Source: Euryarchaeota archaeon UBA561 (GTDB lineage Archaea; Thermoplasmatota; Poseidoniia; Poseidoniales; Poseidoniaceae). Taken from it: DNA of 5,543 nt. A program made the position numbers and the translations under genes. Position 1 is the first letter of the stretch; every line of letters starts with the position of its first letter. The stretch is taken from the NCBI GenBank assembly GCA_002502295.1, contig DANX01000058.1, positions 1 through 5,543 of the forward strand. The letters run 5' to 3'. Shown piece after piece: positions 1 to 5,543 of this stretch. The notes under the pieces are model-generated. The model ran no database searches. It was not told where the DNA came from and was given only the letters and a program-made list of their open reading frames with translations.

Positions 1-1
1 A

Positions 2-466
2 GGAATCTTGGTGGGTTCGAGCGCACAGTCCCTCTACCTCGTCCACAGCGAAACCATCCCGTCGACCTTTGTTCCGACACGTCCCTTCCGAGTGAACGCC
101 GGCTCACCCCATTCCTACACCATGATGGCCGATGGTTCCACCAAATACCTCGCTGAACTGACTCCAGGCGATGCTGCGTTGGCCGTTAGTGCATCGGGAG
201 ACACAAGGGAAATCATTCTTGGTCGAGTCAAGATTGAGCAACGGCCGATGGTAAAGATTACGTGCAAAACACAGACAAAATCGCATCAAAACGCTAATAC
301 ATCTCATATTTTTATGCAACAAGCGGAAACAGTTCGCCTCGTTAGCGACACATCTGCGCCCGTCTCAGTCACCAACCTTGCATGCAAGCAATGTGTGCTC
401 GGTTGGGAAGGCCATTCGGCCCGGCACGTGGGTGTGGCGGTTGGAGGAGACATTGAGGAGCGTTAA
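2..466 (+). CDS. 3-dehydroquinate synthase II (archaeal type), C-terminal part, 5' truncated by window edge
   Basis: The archaeal enzyme converts 2-amino-3,7-dideoxy-D-threo-hept-6-ulosonate, made from aspartate semialdehyde and a deoxy-ketohexose phosphate, to 3-dehydroquinate by NAD-dependent oxidative deamination and cyclisation in the cytoplasm. About 154 residues are visible. They carry hallmark stretches of this family: VGSSAQSLYLVHSE near the left edge, RPFRVNAGSPHSY, KYLAELTPGDAALAV, GRVKIEQRP, QQAETVRLV, PVSVTNL, and a final RHVGVAVG. The reading frame is open to the left edge (Gly-Ile-Leu-Val), and the family has roughly 320-360 residues, so the TTG at 8 is an internal codon and the true start lies outside the window. 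The stretch between KIEQRP and QQAETVRLV is unusually polar and Asn/His/Thr-rich, where relatives have a short acidic loop. The stop is 4 bases before the shikimate kinase start, indicating an operon. Family assignment is firm. The reaction is known from the family, not shown here. Confidence 0.93.
   Translation, partial: GILVGSSAQSLYLVHSETIPSTFVPTRPFRVNAGSPHSYTMMADGSTKYLAELTPGDAALAVSASGDTREIILGRVKIEQRPMVKITCKTQTKSHQNANTSHIFMQQAETVRLVSDTSAPVSVTNLACKQCVLGWEGHSARHVGVAVGGDIEER
455..460 (+). promoter_or_regulatory. Ribosome binding site for shikimate kinase
   Basis: GAGGAG lies 10 bases before the ATG at 471, inside the last codons of the upstream dehydroquinate synthase gene. It supports ATG 471 as the start rather than the earlier in-frame codons. 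A second purine run, GGAGGAG, at 443-449 is too far away for the same start. Confidence 0.65.
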
Positions 467-470
467 GCAG

Positions 471-1364
471 ATGGCCGTGTTAGGAAAAGGGAATGCGCAC
501 GGTGCATGCAGCCTTCTCCACGCAGCCGCTTTGGGGTATGGTGCGAACATCGCGCTGGACTTACCGGTCACTGTTCGCCTGTTGGACCGGCCCAGCAAGC
601 GTGATGTCAAAGACGACGACGGTGTCCTCGCATCGCTCCTGCAGGCATGGGTGGATGATGGACGCCCACTACCAGAAGGTTTTGAAGTGAAAGACCTGCA
701 CTGGGGTGTGAGTTCAAAAATTCCAAAAAAGCAGGGGCTGAAATCCTCCGCTGCCGTGTGTATTGCTGGCCTGCGGGCTCTGTGTGCCGCCACCGATGCC
801 ATGCTTGAACCGCACGAACTGGTCCATCTTTCCGCCCAAGCCCAGTTGGCGTCGGGCGTCTCATTGACGGGATCGATTGACGATGCTTGGGCTTGCATGG
901 AACCGGGATGGAAACTGATCGACGTACAGTCACCCATTGCGGATGGCGTGCTCATGGACGAACCGGGTCTCAATCCCGATGACTGGACGGTGTTACTGGT
1001 GCTTCGTGGCCCCCGAGAAACCATGCCTTCGCTGGAGGATTTTGCATCTCAGGTGACGGCGTTTCAGCAAGCCCTCAACGCCCTTCAAGAGAGAAAACCA
1101 CTCGTGGCGATGACATGGAATGGCCGGGGCACCGTGGCCGCCTTGCGGGACATTGAAGGGCGAAAGATGGCCAATGACTCATTCATGAACAGCGCACGGG
1201 CGGCTGGAGTCTCTGGTTCTGGCCCTGCCCTTGTCATCGTGGTTCCGCGCCGATTAGGAGCCACCTTGGAACGCCTCAAATCGTGGTACAGCGCAAGGTT
1301 CCCGGAAGCAGAAGTGATCGAAACCTCCTTTTTGTCCAAAGAAGAGAAAGACGGTTCGGAGTGA
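471..1364 (+). CDS. aroK: Shikimate kinase, archaeal GHMP-kinase type
   Basis: Phosphorylates shikimate to shikimate 3-phosphate with ATP, the fifth step towards chorismate. The 297-residue product belongs to the GHMP (galactokinase/homoserine kinase) superfamily, not the P-loop family of bacterial AroK. The N-terminus (GKGNAHGACSLLHAAALGYG) is typical of archaeal shikimate kinases. The ATP-binding motif is at residues 82-94 (SKIPKKQGLKSSA). The motif TGSIDDAW at about 133-140 follows, and the C-terminal GHMP motif is AAGVSGSGPAL at about 244-254. ATG 471 was chosen because it has a Shine-Dalgarno sequence, sits 4 bases after the upstream stop, and gives the usual family length of about 280-300. 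The in-frame open stretch back to 378 overlaps dehydroquinate synthase and shows no similarity to the family. The tail after about residue 285 is charged (KEEKDGSE) and probably disordered. Homoserine kinase is a GHMP alternative, but the N-terminal motif and the operon favour shikimate kinase. Confidence 0.92.
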   Translation: MAVLGKGNAHGACSLLHAAALGYGANIALDLPVTVRLLDRPSKRDVKDDDGVLASLLQAWVDDGRPLPEGFEVKDLHWGVSSKIPKKQGLKSSAAVCIAGLRALCAATDAMLEPHELVHLSAQAQLASGVSLTGSIDDAWACMEPGWKLIDVQSPIADGVLMDEPGLNPDDWTVLLVLRGPRETMPSLEDFASQVTAFQQALNALQERKPLVAMTWNGRGTVAALRDIEGRKMANDSFMNSARAAGVSGSGPALVIVVPRRLGATLERLKSWYSARFPEAEVIETSFLSKEEKDGSE

Positions 1365-1406
1365 ACACCTTCTAAAGGGGCCTGCGGGTCCTCCTCACGT
1401 AGAACC

Positions 1407-2489
1407 ATGCAAATGCGCCTTGGTGAAACCTTGCGGATAACACTCCGGGGCTCAAGCCACGGACCCTTTGTAGGCGCCCTCGTTGAAGGCATGCCAGCGG
1501 GATTGAAGGTTGACGATGACCTCATACAAGCGGCAATGGCTCTCCGAAAGACCGGTGGAAAGTACAGCAGCAAACGAAAGGAAGACGACATTGTTGAATG
1601 GCGAAGCGGGGTTCTTGATGGTCAGACGACCGGCGAAACCATCGAAGTCCACATCGCCAACGCCGATGCCCGCGAAAAAGACTACAGCTTTTTGCCGGAC
1701 CACCCACGGCCCGGTCATCAAGACATGGTGATGATGAAGCGCACCAAAGGTGAGGCCGACTTGCGAGGGGGAGGCACATCAAGCGCCCGAATGACCGCTC
1801 CTCTTGTCGCTGTCGCCGCCGTCCTGCGCTCGTGGCTGGAGGCACACGGAATCAAGGCCGAGGCACATCTAGGTGCAATCGGGGACATCGAGGCAGCGAC
1901 GATGAACGAGTGCCCGCCTCGTTGGGACAGCGAAGCATGCAAAGAACTGCGTTGCAGAGACCCGAAAGCGGCGGCCAAGATGGCGCAATTGGTTGAAAAA
2001 ACACGCCGGTCACGCAACTCCATCGGCTCACGGGTCGATCTTCAAGTCGAGGGGTTGCCCCTTGGGCTGGGTGAACCATGGTTTGACGGCATTGAGCCTG
2101 CTATGGCCAGAGCGATGATGTCAATCCCTGCGGCGAGAGGCGTTGAATTCGGCCATGGATTCGCCGCACAAAGGATGCATGGCAGCGACCACAACAGCCC
2201 ATGGGGTGGAACGTCTGAACAACCGATGCTAATGGGTGAACAACCCGATGGGGCGCTTGCCGGCCTTTCAACAGGCGCACCTGTTCACGTTCGCGTGGCG
2301 TTCAAGCCACCCTCAAGCATCCCTCAAGTTCAACACACATTGAACCTCAAGACCAACCAACAAGAGCCGTTGATCGTCAAAGGCCGCCACGACCCAGTGT
2401 TGGGCCCGAGAGCGGTGGCAGTGGTTGAAGCGATGGCCCTGTTGGTGATTGGTGACCTACTCGTGCGGGGAGGCTTCTGCGATGCATGA
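1407..2489 (+). CDS. aroC: Chorismate synthase
   Basis: Catalyses the trans-1,4 elimination of phosphate from EPSP to give chorismate, using reduced FMN, the last common step of aromatic biosynthesis. The length, 360 residues, is normal. The three family signatures are present: GSSHGPFVGALVEGMP at 15-30 with the conserved His18, GTSSARMTAPLVAVAAVL at about 123-140, and RHDPVLGPRAVAVVEAM near the C-terminus (327-343). RPGHQD at 101-106 supplies the second conserved His. SGVLDGQTTGE and GLPLGLGEP also match. Several other family motifs are altered: the usual GDSVGG appears as RNSIGS (203-208), and the usual NNxGGIxGGISNG appears as EQPDGALAGLSTG (278-290). The start could be ATG 1407 or ATG 1413; neither has a clear Shine-Dalgarno. 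The frame is the same as that of shikimate kinase, whose TGA is 15 codons upstream, with no start codon between. The 3' end overlaps the aspartate kinase start by 8 bases. Confidence 0.95.
   Translation: MQMRLGETLRITLRGSSHGPFVGALVEGMPAGLKVDDDLIQAAMALRKTGGKYSSKRKEDDIVEWRSGVLDGQTTGETIEVHIANADAREKDYSFLPDHPRPGHQDMVMMKRTKGEADLRGGGTSSARMTAPLVAVAAVLRSWLEAHGIKAEAHLGAIGDIEAATMNECPPRWDSEACKELRCRDPKAAAKMAQLVEKTRRSRNSIGSRVDLQVEGLPLGLGEPWFDGIEPAMARAMMSIPAARGVEFGHGFAAQRMHGSDHNSPWGGTSEQPMLMGEQPDGALAGLSTGAPVHVRVAFKPPSSIPQVQHTLNLKTNQQEPLIVKGRHDPVLGPRAVAVVEAMALLVIGDLLVRGGFCDA
2467..2473 (+). promoter_or_regulatory. Ribosome binding site for aspartate kinase
   Basis: GGGGAGG lies 8 bases before ATG 2482, within the last codons of the chorismate synthase gene. 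It fixes the kinase start at 2482 and, with the 8-base gene overlap, suggests translational coupling. Confidence 0.7.
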
Positions 2490-3804
2490 TTTCCCCGTCG
2501 TCCACAAGTTTGGCGGTTCATGCCTAAGGGACGCATCGGACATCGAACAGATCTCTGAGATTGTTTCAAACACGGACGAACCCGTCGTCGTGGTGGTTTC
2601 TGCTCTCTGGGGAACAACCGACCGGCTTATGCGAGCGGCCCAAGAACCCCGATATGCAGGCCGGTTGGTCAACGACCTCGCCAGCCATCACCTGCGGTTC
2701 TCTCCCACACTCATTGACTCCCCACTCTACGATGTGTTTCAGCGCGTGCTGGAAGGAATTGAAGACTCGCTCACAGCCCTCGCCACCAACCGAGAGGACA
2801 AGGAAGCTTACAACCGCCTCCTTGCATCGGGAGAACGCCTGTCGGCTTTGGTCATCGCCCATGGCCTTTCAATACGTGGCCATGATGCTCATCCTGTCGG
2901 AGCAGAAGACATCGGCCTTCATCTGGATGGAGACGGGGCCGCTGCTCGTGTGGACCTCGTCAAGTCCCGTGAGAGCCTCGATCGGTCTGCCTTCTACGGC
3001 GTACCGGTGGTCACCGGCTGGTTTGGTGAGGGGCGTGATGGAAACATTGCCCTGCTTGGTCGTGGAGGGAGCGACCACACGGCCACGGCTCTCGCTGCCT
3101 TGCTACATGCTCAGCGTGTTGTGCTGTGGAAAGATGTTCTCGGAATCTATCCCGTCAATCCCCGATGGGGTGTACAATCGTCGCCGATACCTTACCTCGG
3201 CTACGCCGAAGCCATTGAATTTGCTAACGCAGACGCAACCATCCTTCACCAAGCCACCGTTGAACCCGTGTACGAAATGGGCATCCCAATCGAAATACGG
3301 CACCTTTCTCAATACAAAAACAGGGGCATGAAAACCGTTATCGGGCCAGATATTGAAGCAACTCCGAACATCAAGGGCATTGCCTGTGTTCCTCGGGTTG
3401 CATGCGTTAACGTCGAAGTGAGGTATTCTCAAGATGCAGCGTTGGCATTGAGCGACCTTTTGCAAGCACTCAACGAGGAAGGAATCAGAATTTGCTCGTT
3501 TGAAACAACCAACACGCAATGGCGATTTGTTTTCCCGCAACATGAGGTCTCCAGAGGCGTCCAGCTCATCAATGAACGATGTTCTGTGGTGGATTACGAA
3601 TACTATTCCGCCATGTTGTCGTTCATTGGATGTCGGGACCTAGCCTACTTGCAAGCACAACTCAAAGAACAGAACAATGCAGAGGCGACGCCACTCTATC
3701 AGTCGGCAACCTCAATCCACATGTTGTCAAAACGGATTGATATTTCGCGTATGTTGGACGAGTTGATGGTCCTGGTTTCCGCAGGAAAAGATCACTCAGC
3801 CTGA
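2482..3804 (+). CDS. Aspartate kinase with C-terminal ACT-type region
   Basis: Phosphorylates L-aspartate to aspartyl-4-phosphate, the step before aspartate semialdehyde, which feeds lysine, threonine and methionine and, in archaea of this type, dehydroquinate. The 440-residue product has an amino acid kinase domain at about 1-290. The N-terminal nucleotide motif is HKFGGSCL (8-15). VVVSALWGTTD (37-47) matches the usual SAxxGxTD. SGERLSA (116-122) carries the aspartate-site Glu118. LLGRGGSDHTATALA (191-205) is the most diagnostic stretch, followed by LWKDVLGIYPVNPR (215-228) and YAEAIEFANADATILHQATVEP (241-262). WKDV in place of the commoner WTDV occurs in plant-type monofunctional enzymes. 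Residues about 297-435 have the place and pattern of two ACT domains but are diverged. There is no homoserine dehydrogenase fusion. The start is supported by a ribosome binding site; the TTG at 2449 is less likely. The gene is last in the aromatic operon and its 3' end overlaps the convergent membrane gene by 13 bases. Confidence 0.92.
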   Translation: MHDFPVVHKFGGSCLRDASDIEQISEIVSNTDEPVVVVVSALWGTTDRLMRAAQEPRYAGRLVNDLASHHLRFSPTLIDSPLYDVFQRVLEGIEDSLTALATNREDKEAYNRLLASGERLSALVIAHGLSIRGHDAHPVGAEDIGLHLDGDGAAARVDLVKSRESLDRSAFYGVPVVTGWFGEGRDGNIALLGRGGSDHTATALAALLHAQRVVLWKDVLGIYPVNPRWGVQSSPIPYLGYAEAIEFANADATILHQATVEPVYEMGIPIEIRHLSQYKNRGMKTVIGPDIEATPNIKGIACVPRVACVNVEVRYSQDAALALSDLLQALNEEGIRICSFETTNTQWRFVFPQHEVSRGVQLINERCSVVDYEYYSAMLSFIGCRDLAYLQAQLKEQNNAEATPLYQSATSIHMLSKRIDISRMLDELMVLVSAGKDHSA

Positions 3805-4715
3805 CGCTCACGGAACCTTTGAAGGTGCGTTGGCAGGTTCAAACCGAACAAAATACCCACCGTGATGAACACGAAAAGCGTTCCAAGGGCTACGCCGTAA
3901 ACCGATGTCAATTCAACCGATTCGCGCATCCGTTCAGCCGTATCTCCTGAAAACACCCCAACAATTGCCGGTAGGATGGTGTTTGCAGAGAGGACGAACC
4001 AAGCAAGAAGGGTCGCCAACACGGGGTTGATGACCAAGGAACGGTGATACTTGGAGACAATCTTCTTCGGATTCATTACGTAGACTTCGTTGGTCCGAAT
4101 GCTGGTATCAAGCATGGAATAACGGATGACACCGTTGCTCAATTCAAAGTACATGATGAGAAGAACGGCGTACACCACAACCAGCACAGAAAGCATGGTC
4201 GGGCTGTTTTGAAGGTTAAACAAATCGTTGGAAAGCGAGGTTTTCGAGGAGGCGAAGCGCAGGATGGCGACAATGAACAAGAGATTGCTTCCGAGCGAAA
4301 GGCGAGCGTCGCGGCGGAATGTCCCCATAAACCCAAGAATTGTGGCACCGGCAATGATCGTTAGTTGGAGGATGTTCGCAACAGCCAAGCTCCCCGTTAT
4401 GATGTACCAAATGGTTCCTTGTGGAGGTGAAATGATGTAGGTCAAGAAGGCCAAAGCCACGAGTACGCCATACACTCCAATCTGAAGATTTTGAACCATC
4501 TTATCGGGTGGAAGGAATTTCATTTTTGGAACGAGCGGCCCACCCAACAAACTTTCGATGAAGCTGGGTATTTCGACGGTGGGGATGGCATCTTCCGGAA
4601 TGCTGCTCCCGGACCCAACTTGACCAGCCGCCTTCTTTCTGGAGGGAGCCGAAGATCGAACGGTCTTGCCGTCGTACAGGTGGGAAGTGTCAGCAGAGGG
4701 TCGATTGATCGTCAT
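3792..4715 (-). CDS. Multi-pass membrane protein of unknown function, linked to a DUF58 gene
   Basis: I do not recognise the family. The 307-residue product starts with a hydrophilic segment of about 70 residues rich in Ser, Thr, Pro and Lys/Arg (SSAPSRKKAAGQVGSGSS at 21-38), likely disordered, with no signal peptide. Hydrophobic stretches suggest about six membrane helices at roughly 77-96, 103-130, 142-156, 173-192, 228-252 and 270-292. Between the fourth and fifth is a polar, mildly basic loop (about 193-227) containing MNPKKIVSKYHRS. The N-terminus and this loop are probably cytoplasmic, by the positive-inside rule. The protein ends in a charged tail, RFRERQAE. The ATG is 9 bases after the DUF58 stop and is preceded by a strong Shine-Dalgarno, so the two are surely co-translated from one message. 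A role as membrane partner of the DUF58 protein, perhaps in a MoxR-type chaperone or envelope complex, is inferred from context only. The 3' end overlaps the convergent aspartate kinase gene. Confidence 0.85.
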   Translation of the reverse strand: MTINRPSADTSHLYDGKTVRSSAPSRKKAAGQVGSGSSIPEDAIPTVEIPSFIESLLGGPLVPKMKFLPPDKMVQNLQIGVYGVLVALAFLTYIISPPQGTIWYIITGSLAVANILQLTIIAGATILGFMGTFRRDARLSLGSNLLFIVAILRFASSKTSLSNDLFNLQNSPTMLSVLVVVYAVLLIMYFELSNGVIRYSMLDTSIRTNEVYVMNPKKIVSKYHRSLVINPVLATLLAWFVLSANTILPAIVGVFSGDTAERMRESVELTSVYGVALGTLFVFITVGILFGLNLPTHLQRFRERQAE

Positions 4716-4719
4716 GGTT

Positions 4720-4726
4720 TCACCTC
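4720..4726 (-). promoter_or_regulatory. Strong ribosome binding site for the membrane protein gene
   Basis: On the minus strand GAGGTGA precedes the ATG (4715-4713) by 4 bases. It is a full seven-base match to the archaeal 16S anti-Shine-Dalgarno (UCACCUC). It overlaps the TGA stop of the upstream DUF58 gene (4727-4725), so a ribosome terminating there sits directly on the next initiation site. Confidence 0.8.
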
Positions 4727-5543
4727 AGAATCCTCGGGCTCCTGCAAGAGCGGTTGAAAGCAACATATCGGGCTCCCAGTCCATGATGTTCACACCAAGA
4801 CCACGAAGTTCACCGATCACGACGTCGCGTTCGGTCTTCATGACCTCGTAGCCTGTTCGGTCGATGCGCTTTGCATCGAATTCGAACTCGAGGGACGAAG
4901 GGGTAAGAACGGTTACGTCAAAGTCTCGAGCACGGAAGTCTCTCAAAGCATTCACGATGGTTGGATCGTCTTCCAAATTGGACAAGAAGATGATTGGACT
5001 GCCCTTGTTGATGTGGGGAAGAATTCGGTTGACGACCACTTGAAGCGGGATGTTGCCACGGGCGACGGCCCCGGCGAGTTTGGTGAGAATCACGTAAAGT
5101 TGCTTCTTGCCGGTGTCCCGGTCAACGCTGACAACCTCATCACCGTACACAATGACACCAACGGAGTCTCGACGGCCAAGGAAATACTTCGCCAAAGAGG
5201 CCGCTGCACGGGTGGAGTACACCAGCGCATTGCGGGAAACTGGACCGGTTTCAGCCACGGCTCGAGAGTCAACGATGATGATGACGTCGGAAACCGCGTC
5301 CCGCTCTCGTTCGTTGACCATGAGTTTACCCGATCGTGCGTAAGCCGACCAGTTGATGGCTCGGAAAGAATCTCCTTCGAAATACTCACGAAGGGAATAG
5401 AACTCCGAACCTGGTCCAGGTTGTCGGATGTTGACAGCACCGGTGAAAATCTTCGGAACACGAGACTTGACGAATGTATCTTTGAGATCTTCCATCTTTG
5501 GGAACACAAGGAAATCGTTGTAGACATGCATTTCTTTTTCCTT
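4725..5543 (-). CDS. DUF58 domain protein (vWA-like), C-terminal part, 5' truncated by window edge
   Basis: DUF58 (Pfam PF01882) proteins have a von Willebrand A-like fold and usually work with MoxR-family AAA ATPases in poorly defined maturation or stress systems at the membrane. The diagnostic block is present: GPGSEFYSLREYFEGD followed by SFRAINWSAYARSGKL (39-70, counted from the Met at 5531). A vWA-like core follows: VIIIVDS (83-89), ALVYSTRAAASLAKYFL (102-118), SVGVIVYGDEV (123-133) and SPIIFLSNLEDD (178-189). The metal-site motif DxSxS is degenerate here, reading DSRAV (88-92). The frame stays open to the right edge (Lys-Glu-Lys-Glu before that Met). Family members usually have an N-terminal half with one or two membrane helices, followed by a strand leading into the VYPK-like motif, here VFPK (9-12). 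I therefore treat the Met at 5531 as internal and the gene as truncated. Substrate or partner cannot be read from the sequence. Confidence 0.9.
   Translation of the reverse strand, partial: KEKEMHVYNDFLVFPKMEDLKDTFVKSRVPKIFTGAVNIRQPGPGSEFYSLREYFEGDSFRAINWSAYARSGKLMVNERERDAVSDVIIIVDSRAVAETGPVSRNALVYSTRAAASLAKYFLGRRDSVGVIVYGDEVVSVDRDTGKKQLYVILTKLAGAVARGNIPLQVVVNRILPHINKGSPIIFLSNLEDDPTIVNALRDFRARDFDVTVLTPSSLEFEFDAKRIDRTGYEVMKTERDVVIGELRGLGVNIMDWEPDMLLSTALAGARGF

Noticed and set aside
378..470. Upstream in-frame extension of shikimate kinase
   Set aside because: It overlaps the C-terminal coding region of dehydroquinate synthase, begins with a non-ATG codon without a ribosome binding site, and adds residues unlike the family. 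ATG 471 has a Shine-Dalgarno and gives the expected length.
365..1024. Long minus-strand open frame of 219 codons opposite dehydroquinate synthase and shikimate kinase
   Set aside because: It is antisense to two well supported genes. Its product is low-complexity Ser/Arg/Pro-rich with no recognisable motif, as expected for a shadow frame in GC-rich coding DNA.
1376..1395. Possible hairpin AGGGG/CTCCT in the gap before chorismate synthase
   Set aside because: The stem has five pairs including a G-U pair around a 10-base loop, which is too weak to call a regulatory structure.
2561..3331. Plus-strand open frame of 256 codons inside aspartate kinase
   Set aside because: It lies in another frame of a gene with clear family motifs throughout. 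The product is Ser/Pro/Trp-rich without domains or a ribosome binding site.
3815..3826. Small inverted repeat ACCTT-TG-AAGGT just after the aspartate kinase stop, as a possible terminator
   Set aside because: The stem is only 4-5 pairs, no T-run follows, and it lies within the coding sequence of the convergent membrane gene. It is probably chance.
4044..4364. Plus-strand open frame of 106 codons opposite the membrane protein gene
   Set aside because: It is antisense to a gene with clear hydrophobic helix periodicity. The product is His/Lys/Gly-rich without motifs.
1..5543. A novel defence system, mobile element or CRISPR array
   Set aside because: There is no transposase, integrase, direct-repeat array, toxin-antitoxin pair or nuclease. 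The content is a biosynthetic operon plus a DUF58-linked membrane gene.

Overview
The window looks archaeal, and most likely euryarchaeal. It carries a type II 3-dehydroquinate synthase (the enzyme of the aspartate-semialdehyde route to aromatic amino acids) directly followed by a GHMP-fold shikimate kinase, a pairing typical of archaea and unlike the bacterial AroB/AroK. Ribosome binding sites match the archaeal/bacterial anti-Shine-Dalgarno, including a complete GAGGTGA. Base composition is balanced to slightly GC-rich by eye and genes are packed tightly. A Thermoplasmatota/Poseidoniales (Marine Group II-like) source is my guess only; no marker gene here settles it.

Left part, plus strand (2-3804): four collinear genes form an aromatic operon. 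They are the 3' part of 3-dehydroquinate synthase II (cut by the left edge), shikimate kinase, chorismate synthase, and an aspartate kinase. The junctions are a 4-base gap, a 42-base gap and an 8-base overlap. The aspartate kinase fits metabolically: in the archaeal pathway dehydroquinate is built from L-aspartate semialdehyde, and aspartate kinase makes the precursor of that compound. The operon therefore appears to pair precursor supply (aspartate kinase) with the early (dehydroquinate), middle (shikimate 3-phosphate) and last (chorismate) steps. Dehydroquinate dehydratase, shikimate dehydrogenase and EPSP synthase are not in the window.

Right part, minus strand (5543-3792): two genes read leftward. 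The first is the C-terminal part of a DUF58 protein (cut by the right edge); the second, 9 bases downstream, is a multi-pass membrane protein I do not recognise. DUF58 proteins usually sit beside MoxR-type AAA ATPases and membrane-anchored von Willebrand A proteins, so this is probably the end of such a cluster.

The two transcription units converge and their coding regions overlap by 13 bases (3792-3804), leaving no intergenic space for a terminator. There are no RNA genes, mobile elements, CRISPR arrays or notable repeats that I can support. No stretch over 300 bases lacks a gene. The points most worth following are the aspartate kinase in the aromatic operon, its diverged regulatory region, several non-consensus family motifs in chorismate synthase, and a degenerate metal-site motif in the DUF58 protein.
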